The notes under the pieces: model-generated | Databases searched by the model: none | Told to the model about the DNA's origin: nothing | Seen by the model: the letters and a program-made list of their open reading frames with translations, nothing else | Program-made: the position numbers and the translations under genes | Source: Ruegeria discodermiae | GTDB lineage: Bacteria > Pseudomonadota > Alphaproteobacteria > Rhodobacterales > Rhodobacteraceae | NCBI RefSeq assembly: GCF_030758345.1 | Contig: NZ_JAVAMO010000006.1 | Span: 1 to 64,000 of the forward strand | Direction of reading: 5' to 3' | DNA length: 64,000 nt | In this document: positions 9,494 through 18,375 of the stretch, piece after piece | Position numbering within the stretch: position 1 is the first letter of the stretch | Layout: the number at the start of each line of letters is the position of its first letter

Positions 9494-9511
9494 GAACACT
9501 CTAGAGTGTTC
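9494..9511. promoter_or_regulatory. 18-bp perfect palindrome, probable repressor operator of the RND operon
   Basis: GAACACTCTAGAGTGTTC reads identically on both strands and lies 41 bp upstream of the membrane fusion protein start. Length and symmetry suit a TetR-type dimer, the usual repressor of RND pumps. No such regulator gene is encoded next to the operon, so a regulator elsewhere would have to bind it. Recognition by a TetR protein is inference. Confidence 0.6.
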
Positions 9512-9552
9512 GATGGCAGAATTGGCCTTAAATCATCATCAGTCTCGGGGGC

Positions 9553-10686
9553 ATGAACATGATCATCAGGGTTTTTCCCATCGCCACTGTTGTTTTGATC
9601 GCCCTATCCGGCGTTCTTGTGGCTCAGCAGGGTCCTCCACCCGTGACGGTGGCAAAACCGGTTGTGAAGTCCATAGTTGAAGATGATGAGTTTGTCGGTC
9701 GCTTCGGCGCCGCGGCTGACGTAGATATCAGAGCGCGGGTTTCCGGTTTTCTTGACCAGGTGCATTTCAAGGACGGAAGTCTCGTCGAAGAGGGCGATTT
9801 GCTCTTTACAATCGACCAGCGTCAGTTTCGCACTGCATTGAGACAAGCTCGCGCGCAGATCAGTATTGCTGAAGCAACGAGTGCCTTCACAACTGATCAA
9901 CTCGAACGCGCCGAGACTTTGATCAGAAACGGCAATATCGCGGAGAGTGTGGTGGACCAACGCCGCGAAGCTTTTCTGGCGTCGCAAGGTGCACTGGAAC
10001 AAGCACGGGCTGCCCTGGAATTGGCCGAGCTTGATCTGGAGTACTCGGAAATCCGTGCGCCAATGTCGGGGCGTATCGATCAGGCCCGGGTTGATCCGGG
10101 AAACCTGGTCATCGCCCAAGACACCCTGTTGACATCGATCGTCTCCACCGACCCGATCTATTTCTATTTCGACATAGATGAACGCTATTTTCTGGCGTAT
10201 GCGCGGGACGCGCGCGCACGGGGATCCGTTTTGCAAGAAGGCGCGGACAATCTTCAAGTCCAGGTCACAGTGGCTGACCGAAGCATTCCATCCCAGAATG
10301 GAATACTGGATTTCTCGGAAAACCGCATTGACGATGAAACCGGCACGATGCGCGTGCGCGCGGTTCTTCGCAACCCGGATGAGCTTTTGACGCCCGGTTT
10401 GTTCGGACGCGTCAATGTTCCGGGGTCGCTTCCCTACGAGGGCATCCTGATCCCGGATGAAGCGATTGCTTCGGATCAGAACCGGAGACTTGTGATGACC
10501 GTGGATGCTGACGGCAATGTCGTACCGAAGGAGATCCGACCGGGCCCCAGGATAGATGGCTACAGGGTCGTGCGTGAAGGTTTGGATGGGTCGGAGACGC
10601 TGGTTATCGAAGGTCTTGTTCGCGCCCGCCCGGGCAGCGTCGTCGCTGCGGAATTGATCGAACTGCCGCTGGTCGCAGAAAACTGA
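9553..10686 (+). CDS. RND efflux transporter, periplasmic adaptor (membrane fusion) subunit
   Basis: A 377-residue adaptor. Residues 1-24 form a signal peptide or anchor (hydrophobic core, then VLVAQQ) without a lipobox cysteine. A lipoyl-like half follows (SGFLDQVHFKDGSLVEEGDL), then a helical hairpin at about 90-160, the second lipoyl half (IRAPMSGRIDQARVDPGNLV), and beta-barrel and membrane-proximal domains. It links the inner-membrane pump encoded 1 bp downstream to an outer-membrane channel. No outer-membrane factor gene is present, so a shared TolC-like channel is likely. The start is the first of two close ATGs (9553, 9559). Confidence 0.92.
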   Translation: MNMIIRVFPIATVVLIALSGVLVAQQGPPPVTVAKPVVKSIVEDDEFVGRFGAAADVDIRARVSGFLDQVHFKDGSLVEEGDLLFTIDQRQFRTALRQARAQISIAEATSAFTTDQLERAETLIRNGNIAESVVDQRREAFLASQGALEQARAALELAELDLEYSEIRAPMSGRIDQARVDPGNLVIAQDTLLTSIVSTDPIYFYFDIDERYFLAYARDARARGSVLQEGADNLQVQVTVADRSIPSQNGILDFSENRIDDETGTMRVRAVLRNPDELLTPGLFGRVNVPGSLPYEGILIPDEAIASDQNRRLVMTVDADGNVVPKEIRPGPRIDGYRVVREGLDGSETLVIEGLVRARPGSVVAAELIELPLVAEN

Positions 10687-10687
10687 A

Positions 10688-13600
10688 ATGGGACGTTTTT
10701 TTGTCACCCGCCCCATCTTTGCGATCGTGGTCGCGGTTGTAACAACCATCGTTGGGTTGATCGCGTATTTCGAACTGCCCGTTGAGCAATACCCGGAAAT
10801 TGCCCCTCCATCGATTGTGGTAAGGGCGAACTATCCTGGGGCAGACGCCGAAACAATTGCCGCCACGGTGGCAACACCGCTTGAACAAGAGATCAACGGC
10901 GTTGAGGGCATGCTCTATATGTCGTCATATTCGACCGCCGACGGATCCATGTCGCTGACGATCACGTTTGAACTTGGCACCAATCTCGATGCGGCTCAGG
11001 TTCTTGTCCAAAACCGTGTTGCCATCGCAGAACCGCGCTTGCCGCAGGAGGTCAGATCGCTCGGCGTTACGACGAACAAGTCTTCGCCCGATCTGATGAT
11101 GGTCATCCATATGCTGTCGCCGGATGAGACTTTTGACCAGCTTTATGTGTCCAACTACGCCCGTTCGCGAGTCAGGGATCGCCTTGTGCGCCTTGATGGT
11201 GTTGGTGATCTGATTATTTTCGGCGAGCGTGAGTTTTCCGCTCGCGTGTGGCTAGATCCGGACCGGCTGGGCTCTCTCGGGTTAACGTCAGGAGACGTTG
11301 TCGCGGCACTGCGCGAACAAAACGTTCAGGTTTCAGGCGGGTCGCTGGGATCGCCCCCCAATGCGACGGACAGCGCCTTTCAGGTGACGCTCACAACGCA
11401 AGGCCGATTGGAAGATCCACGCCAATTCGGTCGCGTTATTGTCAAGTCGACAGACGACGGGCGTGTTGTACGGGTCAGGGATGTGGCGCGGGTTGAAATC
11501 GGAGCGCGCTCCTACGTGACCAACTCGTACCTGAACAACAAACCAGCCGTAGCGCTTGGCATCTTTCAGCGACCGGGTTCGAACGCATTGGCGTCGGCGG
11601 ATGAGATTTTGGCCGTTGTCGGAGAGCTGTCTCAGGATTTTCCTTCCGGGCTTGAATATCAGGTGGTCTACAACCCCACAGAATTCATCGAAGCCTCAGT
11701 GAACGCGGTCTATCGAACGCTGTTCGAAGCGGTATTGCTGGTTGTTGTCGTGATCGTCGTCTTTCTTCAGAGTTGGCGAACAGCCATCATACCGTTGATC
11801 GCCATTCCTGTATCACTTATCGGGACATTTGCCGTGATGCTGGCGCTTGGGTTCTCTCTGAACTTGCTGACGCTGTTCGGGCTCATTCTGGCTATCGGAA
11901 TTGTCGTGGATGATGCCATCGTTGTGGTCGAAAACGTCGAACGAAACATCAAAAACGGCATGTCTCCAAAGGATGCGTCCGCCCGCACCATGGACGAAGT
12001 CCAAAATGCGATCATCGGGACGACACTGGTTCTGATTGCTGTCTTTGTGCCAGCTGCTCTGGTTCCTGGCATTACCGGCCAATTCTACAGGCAATTTGCT
12101 GTGACGATTTCCGTTGCAACAGTTATTTCGACCATCAATTCACTCAGTCTTTCGCCGGCGATGGCTGCCGTGATCTTGAAGCCAACCTCCAGTGCACCAA
12201 CAAAGAACCCGCTAGCCTTTGTCACCGACCCGCTCAGCAATGGGTTCAACAATGGGTTTGATGCGTTGGCGTCCGCTTATGGTCGGACCGTACGCGCATT
12301 GTCCAGTTCGACCGGGATGCGCAGCGTCGTCCTTTTGGTCTTTGCCGGATTGATGGGCGGAACATACTGGATCACGACAAAAGTACCGACCGGATTCATC
12401 CCGGAAATGGACCAGGGATACGCCATCGTCGTGGTGCAACTGCCAGACGGTGCAGCACTGGACCGGACCGACGATATCATCGAGCAAGCGACTGAGATAG
12501 CATTGGAAACACCCGGGGTCACAAATGCCGTGGCATTTGCGGGCTTTTCTGGGGCGACCTTTACCAATGCAAGCAATCAGGGTGTGATTTTCACCACCTT
12601 TGAGAGCTTTGAGAGCCGTCAGGAAAGCGGGCTGAGTGCAGGTGCAATTGTGGGCCAGCTTTTCGGCCGGATGCAGGCCCTGCGCGAAGCCTTTATCATC
12701 GCCATTGCGCCGCCGGCGGTCCGCGGGGTTGGTACTGGTGGTGGATTCAAGCTCCAGCTTCAGGAACTTGAAAGCGCGGATATGTCCCGCGTGTTGCAAT
12801 CTGCCTATGCTGTCATGGGCAGTGCTAGCCAGTCGGACAAAGTTCAGGGCGTGTTCACAACCTTTTCCTCAGGATCACCACAGCTGTACCTTGAGATCAA
12901 TCGTGTTCGGGCACAAATGCTCAACGTTCCGATTGGCGAAATATTCGAAGCACTCTCGATCAACCTAGGGTCGGCTTATGTGAACGATTTTAATGCTTTT
13001 GGGCGTCTTTTTCAGGTGCGCGCTCAGGCGGATGAGCCGTTCCGTCTTAACCAGAGTGATATTCGAAGTCTACGCGTCCGTTCTGCAACAGGAGCATTGG
13101 TTCCGTTGGGCACCCTGGTTACCGTCCGCGAGACCGCAGGCCCCGCCTTGGTTCAACGCTACAATCAACAGGTGTCGGTGCCGGTTCAGGGGTCGCCGGC
13201 ACCCGGTGTGTCAACGGGCCAGGCATTGCTGGAAATGGAGGCACTCGCAGAAGCCGTCATGCCGCCAGGCCTGGATTTTGAATGGACCGAGCTCGCTCTA
13301 CAGGAACGCAATCAGGGCAATACGGCAGCGTACATTTTTGCCTTTTCGGTGCTGTTTGCCTTTCTGTTTCTCGCGGCGCTCTACGAAAGCTGGACGCTTC
13401 CGATGGTCATTATTTTGATCGTTCCTCTCGCGGTACTGGGCGCGATGCTGGGGGTGATGTATCGAGGGATGGACAACAATATCCTGACGCAAGTTGGATT
13501 GATTGTCCTCGTCGGGCTTGCCGCAAAGAATGCCATTCTCATCGTGGAATTCGCAAAACAAGCGCAGGAAGAACGTGGATTGTCAGCTATCGATGCCGCC

Positions 13601-13831
13601 GTCGAAGCCAGCCAATTGCGGTTGCGGCCAATATTGATGACTGCATTCGCGTTTATACTCGGCGTTGTGCCCTTGATGATCGCAGTCGGTCCTGGGTCAG
13701 AGATGCGACAGGCTCTTGGAACTACCGTGTTCTTTGGCATGTCGGGTGTGACTCTGCTTGGACTGTTTTTTACACCTGTTTTCTATGTTGCCATGCGCAC
13801 GGTTTTCCCAATGCGACAAGTCATGGTGTAA
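10688..13831 (+). CDS. RND efflux pump, inner-membrane transporter (HAE1 family)
   Basis: A 1047-residue protein of full AcrB/HAE1 length: N-terminal membrane helix (FFVTRPIFAIVVAVVTTIVG), a large periplasmic porter loop, helices 2-6, a second porter loop and helices 8-12. The proton-relay Asp pair is in GIVVDDAIVVVENVE, and the matching lysine is in GLAAKNAILIVEFAKQ. It exports hydrophobic or amphiphilic compounds by proton antiport. It starts 1 bp after the adaptor stop, making a two-gene operon. Substrates are unknown. The sequence is intact. Confidence 0.95.
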   Translation: MGRFFVTRPIFAIVVAVVTTIVGLIAYFELPVEQYPEIAPPSIVVRANYPGADAETIAATVATPLEQEINGVEGMLYMSSYSTADGSMSLTITFELGTNLDAAQVLVQNRVAIAEPRLPQEVRSLGVTTNKSSPDLMMVIHMLSPDETFDQLYVSNYARSRVRDRLVRLDGVGDLIIFGEREFSARVWLDPDRLGSLGLTSGDVVAALREQNVQVSGGSLGSPPNATDSAFQVTLTTQGRLEDPRQFGRVIVKSTDDGRVVRVRDVARVEIGARSYVTNSYLNNKPAVALGIFQRPGSNALASADEILAVVGELSQDFPSGLEYQVVYNPTEFIEASVNAVYRTLFEAVLLVVVVIVVFLQSWRTAIIPLIAIPVSLIGTFAVMLALGFSLNLLTLFGLILAIGIVVDDAIVVVENVERNIKNGMSPKDASARTMDEVQNAIIGTTLVLIAVFVPAALVPGITGQFYRQFAVTISVATVISTINSLSLSPAMAAVILKPTSSAPTKNPLAFVTDPLSNGFNNGFDALASAYGRTVRALSSSTGMRSVVLLVFAGLMGGTYWITTKVPTGFIPEMDQGYAIVVVQLPDGAALDRTDDIIEQATEIALETPGVTNAVAFAGFSGATFTNASNQGVIFTTFESFESRQESGLSAGAIVGQLFGRMQALREAFIIAIAPPAVRGVGTGGGFKLQLQELESADMSRVLQSAYAVMGSASQSDKVQGVFTTFSSGSPQLYLEINRVRAQMLNVPIGEIFEALSINLGSAYVNDFNAFGRLFQVRAQADEPFRLNQSDIRSLRVRSATGALVPLGTLVTVRETAGPALVQRYNQQVSVPVQGSPAPGVSTGQALLEMEALAEAVMPPGLDFEWTELALQERNQGNTAAYIFAFSVLFAFLFLAALYESWTLPMVIILIVPLAVLGAMLGVMYRGMDNNILTQVGLIVLVGLAAKNAILIVEFAKQAQEERGLSAIDAAVEASQLRLRPILMTAFAFILGVVPLMIAVGPGSEMRQALGTTVFFGMSGVTLLGLFFTPVFYVAMRTVFPMRQVMV

Positions 13832-13871
13832 GCCAGCGCTTGCACCGAGTTGCTCATCGCTAATGTCCGAA

Positions 13872-13988
13872 GAGTCCCGCGATCTGTGAATTCGTCGAAC
13901 CACAGAATTTGCGGGCGCGGCGAATGACCGGAATGCGGGCTGCAAATGCAGAAAATCGGTACTGTGTCGAGTGACCGGTATGGGCCGT
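13872..13988. repeat. R1-related direct repeat, right of the RND operon
   Basis: This second copy of the 9274-9388 repeat begins 41 bp after the RND pump stop, in the same orientation. It differs by scattered substitutions, and it retains GCGGGCTGCAAATGCAG in the centre. The pair brackets the whole efflux operon with its promoter. Confidence 0.8.
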
Positions 13989-14235
13989 CTGTTTGATTGC
14001 TGCAGGCATTTCCATGGGCCCAAACGCCTTTTCACCTGACTAGAGGCTTGCAAATTTTGCGTGGATATGCACCACCGCTCTCAACTTTTGGATGCGGCGG
14101 TCACGCCGCGGGAGCTGGCTCAGTGCCGCGTTATCTGCATTGGCATCTTTCGTGATCCAAAGCTTCTCTAATTGGCGGGATCTCTATAACAACAGCGCAA
14201 ATTCAAAGAACTCGCAGATTGGTTTGGCTACACTA
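13989..14235. other. intergenic stretch without a recognised gene
   Basis: Between the right-hand repeat and the symporter terminator I see no convincing gene. The short open frames here lack ribosome binding sites and resemble no family I know. Confidence 0.5.
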
Positions 14236-14272
14236 TCAAAAACTGAAACGACCGCCTTCGAAGAGGCGGTCG
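14236..14272 (-). terminator. rho-independent terminator of the symporter gene
   Basis: Read on the minus strand, CGACCGCC and GGCGGTCG form a perfect 8-bp stem around an 8-nt loop (14249-14272). It is followed by TTTCAGTTTTTGA, starting 25 bp after the symporter stop codon. The placement fits termination of the racemase-symporter transcript. Confidence 0.8.
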
Positions 14273-14297
14273 CTTTGCTTGCTTTGGAAGCTTAGCG

Positions 14298-15596
14298 CTA
14301 CGCCTCTGTAACCTTCGGTGTCTCAAGAACATGGGGTGTATCATAGACTTCCATGTCAATCTGATCCTCAGATTTCGCGATCAAGACCGTACAGGCACAA
14401 TCACCTGTCACATTGAGCGATGTCCGCGCCATATCGAGAATACGGTCAATACCCGCGATGATCGCCACACCTTCCAGAGGCAGGCCGACAGATGTCAGTA
14501 CGAGGGAGAGCATCACGAGGCCAGCACCGGGGACACCAGCTGTGCCGATGGAGGCCAAAGTTGCGGTCAGGATAATGGTGATGTACTCGGACATTCCCAG
14601 ATCAACACCGAAGGCTTGCGCCACGAAGAGTGCGGCAACGCCCTGATACATGGCTGTGCCATCCATGTTGATGGTTGCGCCAAGCGGCAGGGTGAAGCTA
14701 GCAACCGAGCGATCAACACCGAGGTTTTTTTGCACAGCTGTCATCGTCACGGGCAGCGTGCCTGAAGACGATGTGCTCGTGAACGCTACAATCTGAGGCT
14801 CAACAATACCCTGGAAGAAGCGTACGGGATTGAGCCGCCCCAAGACCGTGACCAAACCACCGTATACAAAGATCGCATGCAGGATGCAGCCGATGTAGAG
14901 CGCGGCGATGATCGTCCCAAGTGGCAAGAGCAAGTCGAGACCGTATGTCCCAGCCACCCAAGCCATCAGAGCGAACACACCATATGGTGCGAACGAAATC
15001 ACGATTTCGGTGAGCTTGAGAACGACTGTGTTGAGCGACTCGAAAAAGTCGCGGATCGGTTTGCCGGCATCGCCCACGAGGTTAATCGAAAGACCAAACA
15101 TTATGGCAAAGAAGATGATCTGAAGCACTTTGCCATCTGCTGCGGCGGCAATGGGGTTCGTTGGTACGATAGCGATCAGCTGTTCGATGAAGGGCGGCGC
15201 AGTTTTGGGCTCCATCGCGGTAGCAGTGCCCATATCAATGCCGACACCAGGCTGGAAAAGCGCGCCAAGCGCCAGCCCAATCGTGATCGCAAATGCGGTC
15301 GTGCATAAATAGAACGCAACAGATTTAAGCCCGATCCGACCCATCCGGGCCATATCGCTCACCGAGGTCATGCCGCAGACAAGCGACACGAAGATCAGTG
15401 GCACGATCAGCATCTTGATCAACGACAAGAAGAGTGTGCCGATATATTTGATCGTGCTAGCGATAGCCTCGTTCCCGGTGGCGTTGAGCAGGATACCTAC
15501 AATCACTCCAAGTACGAGTGCTATGACAATTTGCTTCCACAAAAACAGGTTTCTCCAGGTGGCGAATAACCCGGTCTTTTGGCTGGCTGTGTCCAT
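14298..15596 (-). CDS. dicarboxylate/amino acid:cation symporter (DAACS family)
   Basis: A 432-residue GltP/DctA-type transporter. It has the serine-rich re-entrant loop (AFTSTSSSGTLPVTM), the TM7 signature (LGATINMDGTAMYQG) and the C-terminal substrate/cation region (GAGLVMLSLVLTSVGLP, then NVTGDCACTVLIAK). It imports acidic amino acids or C4-dicarboxylates with H+ or Na+. The start is ATG 15596, after AAGGGGAC; a TTG eight codons upstream is less likely. It lies downstream of the racemase-like gene on the same strand, separated by 145 bp that contain a TTGCAA-type motif. The pairing suggests uptake plus processing of an acidic amino acid or related compound. Confidence 0.9.
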   Translation of the reverse strand: MDTASQKTGLFATWRNLFLWKQIVIALVLGVIVGILLNATGNEAIASTIKYIGTLFLSLIKMLIVPLIFVSLVCGMTSVSDMARMGRIGLKSVAFYLCTTAFAITIGLALGALFQPGVGIDMGTATAMEPKTAPPFIEQLIAIVPTNPIAAAADGKVLQIIFFAIMFGLSINLVGDAGKPIRDFFESLNTVVLKLTEIVISFAPYGVFALMAWVAGTYGLDLLLPLGTIIAALYIGCILHAIFVYGGLVTVLGRLNPVRFFQGIVEPQIVAFTSTSSSGTLPVTMTAVQKNLGVDRSVASFTLPLGATINMDGTAMYQGVAALFVAQAFGVDLGMSEYITIILTATLASIGTAGVPGAGLVMLSLVLTSVGLPLEGVAIIAGIDRILDMARTSLNVTGDCACTVLIAKSEDQIDMEVYDTPHVLETPKVTEA

Positions 15597-15699
15597 GAAC
15601 AAGTCCCCTTTTTTTGACAAGGGCCACCCAAGACGAGCCCCTCACAATTATAACTATCAGGTTGTTAAGACCCTCCGGCCCATAAAGAAGGAAAGCCCA

Positions 15700-15714
15700 T
15701 TGCAAATTCTGCAA
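15700..15714. promoter_or_regulatory. TTGCAA-N3-CTGCAA palindromic motif upstream of the symporter
   Basis: This 15-bp near-palindrome lies about 105 bp upstream of the symporter start. The same architecture occurs upstream of the LysR gene at 17471 (17421-17435), with an N5 variant upstream of the paralogous LysR gene (19353-19369). It may be a shared LysR-type binding site. Function is inferred from recurrence only. Confidence 0.4.
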
Positions 15715-15741
15715 CGCCTATTGGTTTTTGTAATAGCCTTG

Positions 15742-17175
15742 CTAAGTGGGCTGCGCGAGCCGGACACATTTGCGCGCAAGGACATTCGTTGGATCGACGG
15801 CAACGGCACCGTTGTGGTCGGTGTCTCCAGACACGATCAAAGGAAGCTCTGTGCAACCCAGAATGATCGCATCGGCACCACGTTCTACCAAATGTGTAAT
15901 TGCACCCGCGATTTGGTCGGCGCACGGCCCTTCTGTGAAGCCAGCTTTTACGCCCTCTGCGCCGTAGATCGCTTCCATGACAAGCCTCTGATGCACCTCA
16001 TCGGGCACCAGAGGCTCTAGATCGACCTTGCCAAGAGCTTCTTGATAAAGCCCGCTGCCAATCGTGCCGTCGGTGGCAAGAATTCCGACGCGACGCGCCT
16101 TGGGCACGGCGTCAATTATGTATTCAGTGGTGGCCGAGAGAATACTCACGATTGGGATATCAAGATAACTTTGGATACGATCGACATAGGCGTGGGCGGT
16201 ATTGCAAGGTATCGCAATCATATCCGCCCCGCCTCGCTCAAGCTTTTTGGCGGTAGAATAAAGCGCAACAGTCGGATCCGCGCCAGTACCTGCGAGGTTG
16301 TCCGTACGGTCAGGTATTTGTGGATTTTGCTCCACCAGAATCTTAATGTGATCCTGATCTCTATGGGCTTCCGTGGCTGCAACCAGCTTGCCCAGGAAAT
16401 CTACAGTTGCCGCGGGGCCAACCCCACCAAGAACACCGACCTTGAACGGCCGATGGTGACGCTGCTCTGTCACGTCAAGTGCAAAGCGTGCATAGGCTGC
16501 CGCCGTATCTACTAGCTCAATACCGTGGCACGGCGCAAACCGATCAAACAGAAGAGGAAGCTCTGTCATTCCAGGCACAAAAACCGTCGCACCAGATTTG
16601 GCCAAGTCAGCAAGGACGGCATTGATTGGGGCCAGAATTGCGTCGTCGCGGCGACCGGATTTGAACCCTTGCGCCCCGTAAATTGCCTCCATGACCGCCC
16701 ATTCCATACTGCGGCTCGGGTAGATGACGTCAACATCATCGCCAAACAGCTTGTCAAACAGGCCACATTCTCGGACGAAAGGTGTAGCCAGGACACCGAT
16801 CTTCTGGGGCTGCGGCGAGAGGCAATCAATATACAGTTTTATGGCCTCCGTCATGCTGACGAGCTTCAGTTGAAGCTCATCTTCCAGTTCATCAAGAAAG
16901 CAATGGGTGATGAAGCAAGGAAGAAGGGCCGCGTCACAGCCGTCCCGCTCCAGACGCGACAAAGTATCAAACACGTAGAGCTTGCGATGCGTCGGTGAGT
17001 ATCCAGGTTCCATGGCGCTGACCGGTTCGCGCATTGGCTTCTGCTCGAATATTAGCTCGCGATGATCGACTTCGGATTTGACCGGTGTGGCATCGACAAT
17101 CCGGTAGAGCAAATCGGCTCCGGCAAGGGCGCCCAATCCGCCGACAATTCCGAGACGTAAGGTTTTGGCGCTCAT
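15742..17175 (-). CDS. tandem Asp/Glu/hydantoin racemase-like protein (two fused domains)
   Basis: A 477-residue protein made of two copies of the roughly 230-residue aspartate racemase fold (about 1-235 and 244-477), each starting with a glycine-rich beta strand (LGIVGGLGALAGADLL; VGVLGGVGPAATVDFL). Family members use two cysteines. The C-terminal domain has both: Cys324 in IPCNTAH and Cys441 in LGCTELPL. The N-terminal domain keeps Cys87 (LLPCFITH) but has Met203 where the second Cys belongs (PGMTELPLL), so it is probably inactive or altered. Single-domain proteins of about 230 residues are usual, so this looks like a duplication-fusion. It is co-directional with the symporter and diverges from a LysR gene. 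Confidence 0.85.
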   Translation of the reverse strand: MSAKTLRLGIVGGLGALAGADLLYRIVDATPVKSEVDHRELIFEQKPMREPVSAMEPGYSPTHRKLYVFDTLSRLERDGCDAALLPCFITHCFLDELEDELQLKLVSMTEAIKLYIDCLSPQPQKIGVLATPFVRECGLFDKLFGDDVDVIYPSRSMEWAVMEAIYGAQGFKSGRRDDAILAPINAVLADLAKSGATVFVPGMTELPLLFDRFAPCHGIELVDTAAAYARFALDVTEQRHHRPFKVGVLGGVGPAATVDFLGKLVAATEAHRDQDHIKILVEQNPQIPDRTDNLAGTGADPTVALYSTAKKLERGGADMIAIPCNTAHAYVDRIQSYLDIPIVSILSATTEYIIDAVPKARRVGILATDGTIGSGLYQEALGKVDLEPLVPDEVHQRLVMEAIYGAEGVKAGFTEGPCADQIAGAITHLVERGADAIILGCTELPLIVSGDTDHNGAVAVDPTNVLARKCVRLAQPT

Positions 17176-17420
17176 GGAAAGCCACCTTTGTCGGCGATCC
17201 GCCGCAACTGAAATAGAATGTCCCGCGCCTGTAAATCCGGCGTTCTGACGGTTCTCCCGCGCGCAGCTAACGGCGAAGCAATATCGGTAATTTTAACAGT
17301 CTCAACGAAATCTAGGCGTTCTCGTAATGTTCGGAGTGCGGTCATGGCTTGCCTTTGGGTCGACCAGCACTGGCATAGATGGAGCTACAGAACAGCGCCA
17401 TATGATCAGACACATAGCGG

Positions 17421-17435
17421 TTGCAAGTTTTGCAA
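17421..17435. promoter_or_regulatory. TTGCAA-N3-TTGCAA motif upstream of the LysR gene
   Basis: TTGCAAGTTTTGCAA lies 35 bp before the LysR start at 17471, in the 295-bp region shared with the divergent racemase gene. It matches the motif before the symporter and is related to the one before the second LysR gene. An autoregulatory LysR site is the simplest reading. The rest of the gap (17176-17420) shows no gene. Confidence 0.45.
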
Positions 17436-17470
17436 TGCCTATACAACATACAGTTAAGTAGGAGGTAAGG

Positions 17471-18367
17471 ATGGAAATTGATTGGCTCGAGGACTTTTTG
17501 GCGTTGTCATCGGCAGGCATCTTCGCGCGGGCCGCAGATGCGCGAAACATCAGTCAGTCAGCTTTCACCCGCCGCATCAAAAACCTAGAGCATTGGGCCG
17601 GAACGCCCCTTTTTGACCGCAGCGTGCACCCTGTGCAGTTGACCCCCGCAGGAGAGGCGTTCAAGAAAACGGCTTTCGACACCGTGAATGCACTCAAGGA
17701 AAGCAAGCATGACATTCGCGGGCTGACGCAGAGGGAAGCCGACAGGCTCGATTTTGTTGCGCTGCATACGCTTGCGATCTCATTCTTCCCAGCTTGGTTA
17801 AGCGAAATGTCGGAATATCTCGGACCGATCAAATCTCGACTTGTTGCCGAGAACTTCTCAGGTTGTGCGGAAGCTATACTGACCGGGAGCGCAGATTTCA
17901 TGCTGTGCTACGCGCACCCGACTGTGCCGACAATCTCAGACGAGAGCCGATATCCCTCTGCCGTCATTTCAACGGATAGGATCATCGCTGTCAGCGCATG
18001 TGATTCCACTGGAACACCAACCTTCGATCTGACCGCTTCAGGAGACGTTCCTTTTCTGACATATCCTCCAGATACGTTTCTTGGACGGATCACACAGGTT
18101 TGCATAGACCGCTGCCAAATTCAGCAAACACTAAACCCTGTCTACGAAAACTCCGTGGCCGAAGCGCTCAAATCCGCCTGCCTTGAGGGGCACGGCTTGG
18201 CTTTTCTGCCAGAAAGTTCTGTGAAGACCGAATTGGCCGATGGCAAACTTGTCAAAGTCAGTCAGGCTGACTTTGAAGCAAACATCAGCATTAGACTTTA
18301 TCGTTCGATTGAGCGGTCCAGACCGCAACTAGAGCGTTTTTGGAAGCTCTCACAGCGGGATGGCTAA
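17471..18367 (+). CDS. LysR family transcriptional regulator (paralog 1)
   Basis: A 298-residue LysR protein. Its N-terminal HTH (MEIDWLEDFLALSSAGIF, then SAFTRRIKNLEHW) is nearly identical to that of the neighbouring gene at 18376-19290, while the effector domains differ more. AGGAGGTAAGG precedes the start at good spacing. It diverges from the racemase-symporter genes and probably controls them. It lies convergent with, and 8 bp from, its paralog. Confidence 0.9.
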   Translation: MEIDWLEDFLALSSAGIFARAADARNISQSAFTRRIKNLEHWAGTPLFDRSVHPVQLTPAGEAFKKTAFDTVNALKESKHDIRGLTQREADRLDFVALHTLAISFFPAWLSEMSEYLGPIKSRLVAENFSGCAEAILTGSADFMLCYAHPTVPTISDESRYPSAVISTDRIIAVSACDSTGTPTFDLTASGDVPFLTYPPDTFLGRITQVCIDRCQIQQTLNPVYENSVAEALKSACLEGHGLAFLPESSVKTELADGKLVKVSQADFEANISIRLYRSIERSRPQLERFWKLSQRDG

Positions 18368-18375
18368 GGTCCGCC

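Noticed and set aside
9604-10749. 381-codon minus-strand frame opposite the efflux adaptor gene
   Set aside because: It is a shadow of the adaptor coding sequence. No domain or ribosome binding site is seen.
14092-14295. 67-codon plus-strand frame before the symporter gene
   Set aside because: Runs through the symporter terminator hairpin on the opposite strand; no domain or ribosome binding site.
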